Shown one piece after another: positions 7,460 to 17,217 of a DNA stretch of 64,000 nt. The stretch covers positions 62,001-126,000 of the forward strand of contig JFHF01000012.1 in NCBI GenBank assembly GCA_000648925.1, read 5' to 3'. Numbering within the stretch: position 1 is the first letter of the stretch; every line of letters begins with the position of its first letter. The translations under genes were made by a program, and so were the position numbers. The DNA is from Caballeronia jiangsuensis (GTDB taxonomy: Bacteria; Pseudomonadota; Gammaproteobacteria; Burkholderiales; Burkholderiaceae). The notes under the pieces were generated by a model. The model saw only the letters and a list, made by a program, of their open reading frames with translations. It searched no databases and was not told the DNA's origin.

Positions 7460-10108
7460 ATGCTGCTGGTCGAACTGAAGCCCCTGGTGGGCCGCCTCAA
7501 CGGCTTTTGCAAACAGGCGCTCGAAGATGGCGTCGGGTTGTGCGTGTCGCGCGGTCATTACGAGATCACGGTCGAGCATCTGCTCGTCAAGCTGTTCGAC
7601 GATCAACAGGCCGATATCGCGCTCCTGCTGCGTCAGCACGATGTCGAGGCGGCGCTGGTGCAACGCTCGATCAACCTGTCGCTCGAACAGATGAGGACGG
7701 GCAACGCCGGCCGTCCCGCGTTCTCGCCGCTCTTGCTCGAATTGCTGCAGGACGCGTGGCTGATCGCATCGGTGGACCTGCAGGAGCCGCGCATCCGCTC
7801 GGGCGCGGTGCTGCTCGCGTTCCTCGCGCGCCCGACCTATTACGCGACCGGCGACTACGCTCCGCCGCTGCGCGCGCTGAATCGCGAAACGCTGATCCGT
7901 TCGTTCGACGCGGTGTGCGGCGGTTCCGTCGAAGCGGGCACGCGCGAGACGCTCGGTGACAGCGTGAGCGATGCGTCCGCGCCCGCCGGCGGCGACGGCA
8001 GCGCGATCGCGCGCTTCTGCGAAAACTTCACCGAGAAGGCGCGCGCGGGCAAGCTCGATCCGGTGTTCGGCCGCGATGCCGAGATTCGCCAGATGGTCGA
8101 TATCCTCGCGCGACGCCGCAAGAACAACCCGATTTGCGTCGGCGATCCGGGCGTCGGCAAGACGGCGGTCGTCGAAGGGCTGGCGCTGCGCGTGGTCGAA
8201 GGCGACGTGCCCGATTCGCTCAAGGACGTGACGATCCTCGGTCTCGACATGGGTCTGCTGCAAGCCGGCGCGAGCGTGAAGGGCGAGTTCGAGAATCGCC
8301 TGAAGGGTGTCATCACCGAGGTGAAGGCGTCGGCGAAACCGATCATTCTGTTCATCGACGAAGCGCACACGCTGATCGGCGCGGGCGGTCAGGCCGGTAC
8401 GTCGGACGCGGCCAACCTGCTGAAACCGGCGCTCGCACGCGGCGAGCTGCGCACGATCGCCGCGACGACGTGGGCCGAATACAAGAAGTACTTCGAAAAG
8501 GACGCGGCGCTCGCGCGGCGCTTCCAGCTCGTCAAGCTCGATGAACCCGATCTCGATACCGCCGTGCTGATCCTGCGCGGCCTGAAGGAGAAGTACGAGG
8601 ACGTGCACAAGGTCGTGCTGCGCGACGATGCGATCGTCGCGGCGGCCGAATTGTCGAGCCGCTACATCATGGGCCGCCAGTTGCCGGACAAGGCCGTCGA
8701 TCTGCTCGATACCGCCTGTGCGCGCGTGAAGGTGCTGCAAAGCGCGAAGCCGGACGTGCTGGAGAACACGGAGCGCCGCATCCAGGCATTGCAGCGCGAG
8801 AAGAGCGGGCTGGAGCGCGACGCGGACAACCAGCAGCCCGTCGACCTCGCGCGTCTTCGCGAGATCGACGAGGAACTGCCGAAGCTCGGCGCGCAAGCCG
8901 AAGAACTCCGCGCCTTCTGGCAACGCCAGCGCGACGCCGCCCGCGCGCTGCTCGATGCGCGCGCGGCCCGTCACGATGCGAAGGCGGCCGGCGCGCCCGC
9001 CGACACGCTGGAGGCGCTGTCGCGCGACATCGCTTCCGCCGCCGACGCGTTCAAGGCGGCGCAGGGCGATCAGCCGCTGGTTCATATCGATGTCGATCCG
9101 GACGTGGTCGCGCGCGTGATCTCGGACTGGACCGGCATTCCGGCGGGCAAGATGCTGCGCGATCAGGCGCAGAGCGTGATGCGCATGGCCGACACGCTGA
9201 AGGCGCGCATCCGCGGCCAGGACCACGCGATGGAGCAGATCGCCGAAGTGCTGAAGACCGCCAAGTCGGGCCTGAAGGACCCGGATCAGCCGATGGGCGT
9301 GTTCCTGCTCGCGGGTCCGTCGGGCGTCGGCAAGACGGAGACGGCGCTGTCGGTGGCGGACATCATGTTCGGCGACGAAAAATCGACCACCGTCATCAAC
9401 ATGAGCGAGTTCCAGGAGAAGCACAACGTGAGCCGGCTGATCGGCTCGCCGCCTGGATACGTCGGTTATGGCGAGGGCGGCGTGCTGACCGAAGCGGTGC
9501 GCCAGCGCCCGTATTCGGTCGTGCTGCTCGACGAAGTGGAAAAGGCGCATCTCGACGTGATGAACCTGTTCTATCAGGTGTTCGACAAGGGCATGCTGTC
9601 GGACGGCGAGGGCAAGGAGATCGACTTCTCGAACACGGTGATCTTCCTCACGTCGAATCTCGCGACCGATGTCATCACCGAAATGACCGCGGGCGATGAC
9701 AAGCCCGATGCGGCGACGCTGCTATCCGCGGTGCGGCCGATCCTGTCGAATCACTTCAAGCCCGCGCTGCTCGCGCGCATGACCGTGATTCCGTATTTCG
9801 CGCTCGCCACCGACGCACTCGCGGGCATCGTGCGCCTCAAGCTCGACAAGATCGTGAAACGCGTCGCGCACAACAACAAGATGCGTTTCACCTATACCGA
9901 TGCGGTGGTCGCGCAGATCGCGGCGCGCTGCACGGAAGTCGAAACGGGCGCGCGCAACATCGACTTCATTCTGCGCGGCACGGTGCTGCCGCTGATGTCG
10001 CAGGAAATCCTCACGCGCATGGGCGAGGGCGTCGCGCTGCCGGAAGTGGCGCTCGACGTGAACGAGAGCGGCGATTTCGCCGTGACGTTCCCCGGCGCGC
10101 CGGCCTGA
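7460..10108 (+). CDS. tssH: T6SS sheath-recycling ATPase TssH (ClpV)
   Basis: ClpV is the AAA+ ATPase that disassembles contracted sheaths. The 882-residue protein has the N-terminal sheath-binding domain (1-150), AAA1 with Walker [10 protein letters not shown] near residue 230 and Walker B ILFIDEAH near 295, a coiled-coil middle domain (about 420-540), and AAA2 with Walker [10 protein letters not shown] near 620, followed by [12 protein letters not shown] and LLDEVEKAH. Start is the ATG at 7460 after AAGAGGAAAA; the frame continues upstream but without a domain. Both ATPase sites look intact. It closes the baseplate/sheath operon, and a vgrG leader with its own motif follows. Confidence 0.97.
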   Translation: MLLVELKPLVGRLNGFCKQALEDGVGLCVSRGHYEITVEHLLVKLFDDQQADIALLLRQHDVEAALVQRSINLSLEQMRTGNAGRPAFSPLLLELLQDAWLIASVDLQEPRIRSGAVLLAFLARPTYYATGDYAPPLRALNRETLIRSFDAVCGGSVEAGTRETLGDSVSDASAPAGGDGSAIARFCENFTEKARAGKLDPVFGRDAEIRQMVDILARRRKNNPICVGDPGVGKTAVVEGLALRVVEGDVPDSLKDVTILGLDMGLLQAGASVKGEFENRLKGVITEVKASAKPIILFIDEAHTLIGAGGQAGTSDAANLLKPALARGELRTIAATTWAEYKKYFEKDAALARRFQLVKLDEPDLDTAVLILRGLKEKYEDVHKVVLRDDAIVAAAELSSRYIMGRQLPDKAVDLLDTACARVKVLQSAKPDVLENTERRIQALQREKSGLERDADNQQPVDLARLREIDEELPKLGAQAEELRAFWQRQRDAARALLDARAARHDAKAAGAPADTLEALSRDIASAADAFKAAQGDQPLVHIDVDPDVVARVISDWTGIPAGKMLRDQAQSVMRMADTLKARIRGQDHAMEQIAEVLKTAKSGLKDPDQPMGVFLLAGPSGVGKTETALSVADIMFGDEKSTTVINMSEFQEKHNVSRLIGSPPGYVGYGEGGVLTEAVRQRPYSVVLLDEVEKAHLDVMNLFYQVFDKGMLSDGEGKEIDFSNTVIFLTSNLATDVITEMTAGDDKPDAATLLSAVRPILSNHFKPALLARMTVIPYFALATDALAGIVRLKLDKIVKRVAHNNKMRFTYTDAVVAQIAARCTEVETGARNIDFILRGTVLPLMSQEILTRMGEGVALPEVALDVNESGDFAVTFPGAPA

Positions 10109-10109
10109 A

Positions 10110-10145
10110 GTTTCAAACGTAACGCGGCTGAAATCATGCGGTGAC
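10110..10145 (+). promoter_or_regulatory. Putative regulatory element upstream of vgrG
   Basis: GTTTC-N4-GTAAC at 10110-10123, then after only 4 bases CTGAAAT-N6-GTGAC at 10128-10145. The first half matches the hcp elements in every defined base and in spacing. The second half has two mismatches and a shorter linker (4 versus 14 bases). It lies about 50-80 bases upstream of the vgrG start. Confidence 0.4.
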
Positions 10146-10191
10146 TGAGCGCCGCAAGAATAACGAGCATCACCTGTACGGAGATTCAAAC

Positions 10192-12843
10192 ATGAACGCA
10201 CTGTCCGACCGGATTCTCGCCAACAAGCGCTTCGATTTCACGTCCGAAGCGTTCGGCGCGGACAAGTTCGCGGTCGTCGAAATGGAAGGCTTCGAGGCGA
10301 TCTCGCAGCCGTTCCGCTTTGTCCTCACGCTGGTGTCGGACGATGCATCGATCGATTTCGACACGATGCTGAGCCATCGCGCGTCGTTCGTGATCTACGG
10401 CCCGGAAGGCGGCATCCGCGCGCCGTATCACGGCATCCTCGCGGAGTTCGAGCAACTGCATCGCGCGGACGGTTATGTGTTCTATCGCGCCGTGCTGGTG
10501 CCGCGCCTGTGGCGGCTGTCGCTCTTTCGCATCTCCGAGGTGTATCTCGACGAGCGTCCGATCACCGACACCGTGCGCGGCGTGCTCGAAACCGGCCGCC
10601 TGAATTCCGCCGACTACGAATTCCGGCTCACCGGCGACTACCGGCCGCGCACCTTCGTCTGCCAGTATCAGGAGACGTATCTCGACTTCGTGTCGCGCTG
10701 GCTGGAGAAGGAGGGCGTCTACTACTACTTCGATCATTCCGGCGGCGCCGACAAGCTCGTCGTGATCGACGACAAGATCATGCACGCGGCGGACGCGCTC
10801 CCCGTCGCGTATCGTCCGGACGATTCCCTCGACACCGGCCTCGCCGCCGATTCGGTGCGCGACTTCGTGTGCCGCCAAAAGCCGCTGCCGCATGAAGTGG
10901 TTTTGCAGGACTACAACTATCGCAAGGCGACGGTGCAGTTGAAGGCTCGGGCGACCGTGTCGGATGCGGGCATCGGCGAAGTCATGCTGTACGGCGAGAA
11001 CTTCCGCGACCAGCAGGAAGGCGACCGCTACGCGAAGCTGCGCGCGCAGGAACTCGTCTGCGGCGGCAAGGTGTATTCGGGCGAAGGCACCGCGCTCGGC
11101 TTGCGCAGCGGCTTCTTCTTCACGCTCGGGTTTCACTATCGCGACGACTTCAATGGCCGTTATCTCGTCACCGAAGTGCATCATCAGGGCTCGCAGGCGG
11201 GCGCGCTGCTCAACGGCGTGACGAGCCCGTACAGCGAGGGCGCGCGCGGCGGCGAGATCGTCTACCGCAACAGCTTCCGTGCGATTCCCGCCGCGACGCA
11301 GTTCCGCCCCGAGCGCACGACGGCCAAGCCGCGCGTGGCCGGCACGATGAACGCGACCATCGACAGCGAAGGCAGCGGCGAGTACGCCGAGCTCGACGAG
11401 TACGGCCAGTACAAGGTGCAACTGCCGTTCGACAAGACCGACAAGAACGCCAACAAGAGTTCCGCGCGGCTGCGCATGGCGTCGCCGTACGCGGGCACGG
11501 ACCACGGCATGCATTTCCCGCTGCACAAGGATGCGGAGGTGCTGCTGTCCTTCATCGACGGCGATCCGGATCAGCCGGTGATCGTCGGCAGCCTGGCGAA
11601 TTCGGAGAACAGCAACGTCGTCACGCAGCAGAACGCGCAGGCGAACCGCATCGCGACGGCGGGCGGCAATCAGTTGCACATGACCGACAGCAAGGGCAAG
11701 GAAGCCGTGTGGCTGCATTCGCCGTTTCACAACAGCACGATCGGCATCGGCTCGACCGACGTGAACGGCGGCGGCAGCCTGTGGACCAGCACGGCGGGCA
11801 GCTCGGAAAGCGTGACGGTCGGCGTCAGCAACTCGCTGTTCGCGGGGACGAAGAATTCGCTCACGTTGTCGTACGAAGGCTCGCTGTCGGCGTCGATGAC
11901 CACGAAGGCGTCGTTCGGCGCGAACGTGTCGTTCGGTCTCAGCACCAACGTGAGCTGGAACAAGGGCAAGAGCATCACCGTGGACGATTCCGACACGGTC
12001 TCGCTCAAGACCTCCGGCAAGCTGCAGGGCGCGGAAACGGTGCTGATCTCGGGCGGCCAGGACCCGATCATCAAGACGACGGTCGATGGCGTGAAAGACT
12101 CGATCAAGGGCGCCGTCGCGATGAGTCTCGCGGTGAACGCGGTGATCGCGGCGGACGCGGGCATCGCGATCAGCGCGGCCGACGACGCCGGCGGCGGCTC
12201 GGGCAAGGTCGCGCCGTGGACGCCGGGCAGCTACGGCGTCACGGCGGCGCAGACCGCATTGGGCGGGGCGCTCACGTCGATCCTCGCGCACAAGGTGCTG
12301 TTCGACGGCGCGAAGGCGATCGCCGCCGCGAGCGAGGCCAAGCCGCTCTACGCCAGCAACATCGAGCTCGGCATTTCGGGCATCAAGGCGACTGTATTGC
12401 CGTTGCCCGGCATCGGCTCGACGCTGAATATGTCGCAGTTCGGCAGCGAGCTGTCCGTGGCGAGCGGGCCGGGGGTGTCGTCGAGCGTGGAGGTCGACAG
12501 CCTGCAAGTGGTGCTCAAGGCGGGCGGCGCCAATACGACGTGGGTCGATGGCGACGGCGCCGGCACGCGCGCCGCGACCATCAAGATGACGGCGGTGTCG
12601 AACCTGACGGCCACTGCCGGCGCGGACCTCGGCCTGAAGGCGACCGGCGCGCTCTCGGCGGAGGCGGCCGGCAACGTGTCGGTGAAGGGCTCGAAGGTGA
12701 CCATCGACGCACTGGACAAGGTCGCGACCATCGCCACGAACGTGAACGTGGAAGCCGCCAACGCATTCAGCGTGACGGCCTCGCAGGTGAAGTTCAACGG
12801 CTCGACGGTGAAGTTCAACAGCGCGCTGATCCAGTTGGGATGA
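10192..12843 (+). CDS. vgrG: T6SS spike protein VgrG (TssI) with extended C-terminus
   Basis: VgrG trimers cap the Hcp tube and carry effectors. Of 883 residues, about 20-340 are the gp27-like base (FDFTSEAFGADKFAVVEMEG; RPRTFVCQYQETYLDFVSRWLEKEGVYYYF), 385-490 the gp5-like OB domain (MRLASPYAG-like RLRMASPYAGTDHGMHFP, then VLLSFIDGDPDQPVIVGS), and the rest a long beta-rich, Ser/Thr/Gly-rich tail. Within the tail, residues about 635-725 are unusually Ala-rich and hydrophobic and may cross or insert into membrane. Start at MNALSDRI, preceded by CGGAG; a GTG 51 bases upstream is less likely. The DUF2169 gene follows 4 bases later. Confidence 0.95.
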   Translation: MNALSDRILANKRFDFTSEAFGADKFAVVEMEGFEAISQPFRFVLTLVSDDASIDFDTMLSHRASFVIYGPEGGIRAPYHGILAEFEQLHRADGYVFYRAVLVPRLWRLSLFRISEVYLDERPITDTVRGVLETGRLNSADYEFRLTGDYRPRTFVCQYQETYLDFVSRWLEKEGVYYYFDHSGGADKLVVIDDKIMHAADALPVAYRPDDSLDTGLAADSVRDFVCRQKPLPHEVVLQDYNYRKATVQLKARATVSDAGIGEVMLYGENFRDQQEGDRYAKLRAQELVCGGKVYSGEGTALGLRSGFFFTLGFHYRDDFNGRYLVTEVHHQGSQAGALLNGVTSPYSEGARGGEIVYRNSFRAIPAATQFRPERTTAKPRVAGTMNATIDSEGSGEYAELDEYGQYKVQLPFDKTDKNANKSSARLRMASPYAGTDHGMHFPLHKDAEVLLSFIDGDPDQPVIVGSLANSENSNVVTQQNAQANRIATAGGNQLHMTDSKGKEAVWLHSPFHNSTIGIGSTDVNGGGSLWTSTAGSSESVTVGVSNSLFAGTKNSLTLSYEGSLSASMTTKASFGANVSFGLSTNVSWNKGKSITVDDSDTVSLKTSGKLQGAETVLISGGQDPIIKTTVDGVKDSIKGAVAMSLAVNAVIAADAGIAISAADDAGGGSGKVAPWTPGSYGVTAAQTALGGALTSILAHKVLFDGAKAIAAASEAKPLYASNIELGISGIKATVLPLPGIGSTLNMSQFGSELSVASGPGVSSSVEVDSLQVVLKAGGANTTWVDGDGAGTRAATIKMTAVSNLTATAGADLGLKATGALSAEAAGNVSVKGSKVTIDALDKVATIATNVNVEAANAFSVTASQVKFNGSTVKFNSALIQLG

Positions 12844-12847
12844 CGGC

Positions 12848-15490
12848 ATGAAAATCCTCAAGCCCGATAATCTCGCACTCGTCTATCGCGGTCTGCGGCT
12901 CGCGCGGCGCGACGTGCTCTCGATCGGCATGATCGCCGGCTTTCGCTTCGACGACGCCGGCCTCGATGGACTGATGCCCGAACCGGACGTGTGGGCCGCT
13001 GTCGCCGGCGCGCTCGGCAAGAACGCGATCCTCGACGAAGGCTATCCGAAGCCCGTCGGCGAATATCTCATCCACGGCGCGGCGCATGCGCCTGCGGGCA
13101 CGCAGGTCGTGCAGCAGCGGGTCAGCGCGCGGATCGGCGCGCTCGGCAAGTCGCTCGTGGTCAGCGGCGAGCGCCGGTTCAATGCGCTCGGCCTGATCTC
13201 GGCGGCCACGCCTTACGCGCGCATGCCGATCGAACCCGCGACCGCGTTCGGCGGCGCGGGCTGCGCCGACAATCCGGCCGGCAAGGGTTATGCGGAAATC
13301 GACGACGCCGACGGCACGCGCATCTGGCCGCTACCGAACGTCGAGAGCGAAACGCGGCGCATCGCGAGCCGTGGCGATCGCGCGGCGCCGGCGGGCTTCT
13401 GGGGTTTCGCCAGCGACGCGCCCTTGCGTCGTCAGCATCTGGGCGCGTGCGACGAGCGCTGGCTCAAAAGCGAGTGGCCGCATCTGCCGTCGGACACCCG
13501 GCCCGAGTTCTTTCTGAGCGCGCCGTCCGATCAGCGTCTGCCCGGCTATTTCACCGGCGACGAGCGCTTCGAGATCGTCAACATGCATCCGCGTGCGAGC
13601 GTGCTTAAGGGCGCGCTGCCGCGCCTGCGGGCGCGCTGCTTCGTCAACGCGAACGATACGCTGACCGAAGTGGCCGCTCATGCGGAGACGCTCTGGCTCT
13701 TTCCCGAGCTGGAATGCGGCGCGGTGCTGTATCGCGCGCTCGCCAATATCGCCGATACCGACGCGAGCCAGGTGACGCACGTGATGGCCGAATGGGAGCG
13801 TCAGGGCGATGCGCCGCTGCCGTTCGAGCATTACCGCGATGTGTTCCGCGAGCGGATCGCCGTGGCGGTTCCCGCGCGCGCGGCGGCTGCCGTCGAACCG
13901 GCCGAGGCTGCCGCGCCTGTCGCGATGCCGCTAGCTGCGGCCGCACCTCAGGCAGCGGCGGTTTCGTTCGACGCCTCCGGGCTGTCGGCCGTGCAGACGC
14001 AGACCGCGGCATTGAACAGCGAGAGCCGCGCGCTGATGGCGAAGTTCGGCAAGACCGACGCCGATATCGCGCCGTATCTGAAGGACGCCGCACCGGAACG
14101 CGTGCCGACGCTGGCCGAAGTCAAGGCGAGCGTCGCCGAACTGAACGCGGAAACCCGCGCGCTGATGCAGAAGTACGGTGTCAAAGATGCCGACGCGGCG
14201 CGCTATCTGAACCAGCCGGAAGCCAACGCCAGCGCCGCCGATCTGCCCGGCATGCTCGCGCGGCTTCAGGCGGAAACGCAGCAGCGCCTGCGCGAGGCCG
14301 GGTTGTCGGAGGCGGATGTGCGTCGTCGACTGGCGAGCCGCCCCGAACTGGCCGAAACGCTGCCGCATCTCGCGCCGCCGGGCATCGTGTCCGCAGCCGA
14401 TTTCGCCGGGCTCGCCGCGCTGGCCGCGAAGCCGTCCGCGCCCGCCATCGACATGCCCGCCATCGAATTGCCCGAGGCCGAAGCGCCCGCCGTCGTCCAA
14501 TTGACGCGCGAAGACGTGATCGCGCGGCACGCTGAGCGCGCGAGCCTCGCGGGTTACGACCTGAGCGGCATCGATCTCTCGAAGCTCGATCTGTGCGGCG
14601 CGGATTTCTCGGGCGCGGTGCTCGACAAGACCTCGTTCGCGGGCAGCCGTCTCGCCGACGCCGATTTCACGCAAGCGCTGCTGCACGGCGCCGACCTGAG
14701 CGAAACCGATCTGCAACGCGCGCGATTCACGCAAGCGAGCGCGGCGGCGAGCACGTTCGCCAAGGCGGACCTGCGCGGCGCGCAACTCGCCGACGCCGAT
14801 TTCACGGGCGCGGATGGCTCCGCGTCGAAGCTGAACGAGGCCGATCTGCGCGGCGCGATCTTCGATCAATCGAAGCTCGCCGGGGCTGATCTGTCGGCGT
14901 GCCGCGCGCAGCACGCGAGCTTCACCGATGCCGACCTGAGCGGCGCGAAGTTCATCGGCGCCGATCTCGTCGCGGCGAGCTTCAGCGGCAGCCGTCTTGC
15001 GGGCAGCGATTTCTCGGCAGCGGTGTGCCGTCAGGCGGAGTTCTACGGCGCGCACGCGCAGCAAGCCCTCTTCACCGATGCCGACCTGAGCCAGTCTCGC
15101 GCCGACGCCAAGACCTGTTTCGACGACGCACGCTTCACGCGCACGCGCCTCGTCCGCGCCGCATGGGACGGCGTGCAGATTCGCCGCGCGAGCTTCGAGC
15201 GCGCCGTCATCGATCACGCCGATCTCGGCAATGCGCAGGCGCAGGCGGCACGCTTCGGCGCGTCGTCGGCGAAGGGCGCGCGCTTCGACAAGGCCGACCT
15301 GAGCGGCGCCGATCTCGATGCCGTCAACCTGTTCGGCGGCTCGCTGCGCAAGTCGAACCTCAAGGGCACGCTGCTGCGCCACGCGAATTTTTACGGCGTG
15401 GACTTCGACGGCGCGCAGCCGACTATCGCGAGCCTCGAAGGCTCGAACATCGATTGCACCATCCTTCAATTCAGGCCGCCCGTCATATGA
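12848..15490 (+). CDS. DUF2169 plus pentapeptide-repeat protein, T6SS effector adaptor type
   Basis: This 880-residue protein joins an N-terminal DUF2169 domain (about 1-300, MKILKPDNLALVYRG onward), a middle region (about 379-505) of three helical repeats (LNSESRALMAKFGKTDADI, LNAETRALMQKYGVKDADA, LQAETQQRLREAGLSEADV), and a C-terminal pentapeptide-repeat solenoid (about 565-875) of many A(D/N)LxG-type units. DUF2169 proteins are known next to vgrG and PAAR genes and help load T6SS cargo, so an adaptor role is inferred. Its position 4 bases after vgrG and ATGA overlap with the next pentapeptide gene support co-assembly. No catalytic motif is seen. Confidence 0.85.
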   Translation: MKILKPDNLALVYRGLRLARRDVLSIGMIAGFRFDDAGLDGLMPEPDVWAAVAGALGKNAILDEGYPKPVGEYLIHGAAHAPAGTQVVQQRVSARIGALGKSLVVSGERRFNALGLISAATPYARMPIEPATAFGGAGCADNPAGKGYAEIDDADGTRIWPLPNVESETRRIASRGDRAAPAGFWGFASDAPLRRQHLGACDERWLKSEWPHLPSDTRPEFFLSAPSDQRLPGYFTGDERFEIVNMHPRASVLKGALPRLRARCFVNANDTLTEVAAHAETLWLFPELECGAVLYRALANIADTDASQVTHVMAEWERQGDAPLPFEHYRDVFRERIAVAVPARAAAAVEPAEAAAPVAMPLAAAAPQAAAVSFDASGLSAVQTQTAALNSESRALMAKFGKTDADIAPYLKDAAPERVPTLAEVKASVAELNAETRALMQKYGVKDADAARYLNQPEANASAADLPGMLARLQAETQQRLREAGLSEADVRRRLASRPELAETLPHLAPPGIVSAADFAGLAALAAKPSAPAIDMPAIELPEAEAPAVVQLTREDVIARHAERASLAGYDLSGIDLSKLDLCGADFSGAVLDKTSFAGSRLADADFTQALLHGADLSETDLQRARFTQASAAASTFAKADLRGAQLADADFTGADGSASKLNEADLRGAIFDQSKLAGADLSACRAQHASFTDADLSGAKFIGADLVAASFSGSRLAGSDFSAAVCRQAEFYGAHAQQALFTDADLSQSRADAKTCFDDARFTRTRLVRAAWDGVQIRRASFERAVIDHADLGNAQAQAARFGASSAKGARFDKADLSGADLDAVNLFGGSLRKSNLKGTLLRHANFYGVDFDGAQPTIASLEGSNIDCTILQFRPPVI

Positions 15491-16515
15491 GCACGACGAC
15501 TCCCGCCATCCGCATGCGCATGAGCGCCGACGAAGCCCGCGCGATGCTCGCCGCGCAGCGTCTGCTCGCCGACGCCGATCTGTCCGGCGCCGATCTCTCA
15601 GGCATCGACCTGTCCGGATGCCGGCTGCAAAACGTCGCGTTCGCAGACGCCAATCTGACGAACGCCGTGTTCGCCGATGCCGATTTCCAGGACGTGTCGT
15701 TCGCGCACGCAAAACTCGATGGCCTGCGCGCGCAACAGACGCGCTTCGAGAACGCCGACTTCGGCGGCGCGAGCGTGCGCGACGCGGATTGCGCGTTCGC
15801 CGCGTTCGATCGCTGCGACTTCGGCGGCGCATCGTTCGCGGGCGCGAGCTTCGTGCGCGCCGATGCGCACGGCTGCCGCTACGCACAGACCGACTTCACC
15901 GGCGCGAACCTGCATCGCTTCACCGCGATGGACGCGGATCTCACGAGCGCGCGTCTGACCGGCGCATCGCTTGCGCAAGCGTATCTGCGCGGCGCCGACC
16001 TGAGCGGCCAGGATTTGCGCGGCTGCGATCTGACGATGACGATCCTCGACGGCGCATCGCTGCGAAAGGCCGACCTGTCCGGCATCGCGCTCGATCGCAC
16101 GAGCTTCGTCGGCGCGCAATTGCAGGACGCGACGCTACGCGGCGTGCGCGCGCACTTCGCGGCGCTGCTCAACGCCGTTTTCGAACGCGCCGATCTCACC
16201 GACGCGGTCTGCGAGATGGTCAACGCGAGCGAGGCGAACTTCGCCGCCGCGCGCGCCGATGCGTCGCGCTGGAATCAGTCGGTGCTGAGCGCGAGCGTGT
16301 GGCAGCGGGCATCGCTGAAGGCGGCGCGCTTTGCGTACTGCGATCTCTCGCACGCGAATCTGTCCGGCGCGGATTGCACGCGCGCGGACTTCGGCAACGC
16401 CAATCTGCATGCGCTCATCGATCAGGGCGCGCAACTGAGCGGCGCGTCGTTCGATGGCGCGCGCCGCACCGATCCCGCGCTCGCGCGCGCCGAGCAATGG
16501 CAGCCGCGCGTCTGA
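15487..16515 (+). CDS. Pentapeptide-repeat protein of the T6SS accessory block
   Basis: A 342-residue protein that is almost entirely pentapeptide repeats (DADLSGADLSGIDLSGC and so on to the end), predicted to fold as a right-handed quadrilateral beta-solenoid. Start ATG at 15487 lies in the ATGA overlap with the preceding gene; the upstream open frame is arginine-rich shadow sequence. It resembles the C-terminal solenoid of its neighbour and may have arisen by duplication of that part. It has no signal peptide and no enzyme domain. Function is unknown; the T6SS context suggests a scaffold or cargo-handling role. Confidence 0.85.
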   Translation: MSTTTPAIRMRMSADEARAMLAAQRLLADADLSGADLSGIDLSGCRLQNVAFADANLTNAVFADADFQDVSFAHAKLDGLRAQQTRFENADFGGASVRDADCAFAAFDRCDFGGASFAGASFVRADAHGCRYAQTDFTGANLHRFTAMDADLTSARLTGASLAQAYLRGADLSGQDLRGCDLTMTILDGASLRKADLSGIALDRTSFVGAQLQDATLRGVRAHFAALLNAVFERADLTDAVCEMVNASEANFAAARADASRWNQSVLSASVWQRASLKAARFAYCDLSHANLSGADCTRADFGNANLHALIDQGAQLSGASFDGARRTDPALARAEQWQPRV

Positions 16516-16543
16516 CATGAACCTCATCCAAGGAAACACGGCC

Positions 16544-17209
16544 ATGAACCGTACGCTCGTCACGATCGCCCGGCCCGGCGACGATCCCGCCGTCCAGCTC
16601 ACCTACGCGACCGTGACCGGCCGCGCCGACCGCTGGTTTCTGTTCGACGCCGCTGGCCGCGCGCCGCTGCGCGCGTTGCGCGCGGAAAGCTGTCTCGTCG
16701 AGCCGGAGTGCGGCGACACCGTGCTCGTCGCCGCGAGCGGCGCGAACGCGATCTCCTACGTGCTCGCGGTGCTCGCGCGGGCGCAGCCATCGTGCGCGGC
16801 GCTCGTGCTGCCCGGCGACGTCGCGCTGCACACGGATCACGGCGCGCTGCGCGTGGAAGCCGACAGCGTCGACATGAAAGCCGCGCGCAGCCTGACAATG
16901 CAGGCGCCCGAGATCGCGATGACGGGCGTGCGCGGCGAGATCACGTTCCATCGCATGGAGGCGGCGATCCAGCAGTTGCAGGGCCGTTTCGGCGCCGTGA
17001 GCACGGTCGCGCAGCAGATCACGAGCACGGTCGGACGCCTGATCCAGCGCGCGCGCGACAGCGTGCGCCGGATCGACAACGCCGACGAGACGCACGCGGG
17101 CCGCGTGCGTATGCACGTCGAGGAGCGCATGCACGTTTCCGCCCGCCACGCGACGATTCTGGCCGAAGGCCAGGTGAAGATCGACGCCGACAAGATCGAT
17201 CTCGGATAG
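16544..17209 (+). CDS. DUF3540 protein of the T6SS accessory block
   Basis: A 221-residue protein with the features of DUF3540: N-terminal strands, a central cysteine-containing CLVEPECGDTVLVA segment and a C-terminal beta-rich region with THAGRVRMHVEERMHVSARHA. DUF3540 genes are found with DUF2169, DUF4150 and vgrG genes in T6SS cargo islands. The start MNRTLVT (16544) is preferred because AAGGAAA lies 8 bases upstream; MNLIQGN at 16517, which abuts the previous stop, is the alternative. The C-terminal strand-rich part could be a spike-like helix. No enzymatic residues are recognised. Confidence 0.8.
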   Translation: MNRTLVTIARPGDDPAVQLTYATVTGRADRWFLFDAAGRAPLRALRAESCLVEPECGDTVLVAASGANAISYVLAVLARAQPSCAALVLPGDVALHTDHGALRVEADSVDMKAARSLTMQAPEIAMTGVRGEITFHRMEAAIQQLQGRFGAVSTVAQQITSTVGRLIQRARDSVRRIDNADETHAGRVRMHVEERMHVSARHATILAEGQVKIDADKIDLG

Positions 17210-17217
17210 GAGCCGAC

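Noticed and set aside
7412..9550. Long minus-strand frame opposite tssH
   Set aside because: Antisense shadow of ClpV with low-complexity composition and no domain.
10186..12861. Minus-strand frame covering vgrG
   Set aside because: Arg/His-rich shadow; VgrG on the plus strand explains the region.
14899..15486. Upstream extension of the second pentapeptide gene
   Set aside because: Arg-rich out-of-frame reading of the preceding gene; the true start is the ATGA overlap at 15487.
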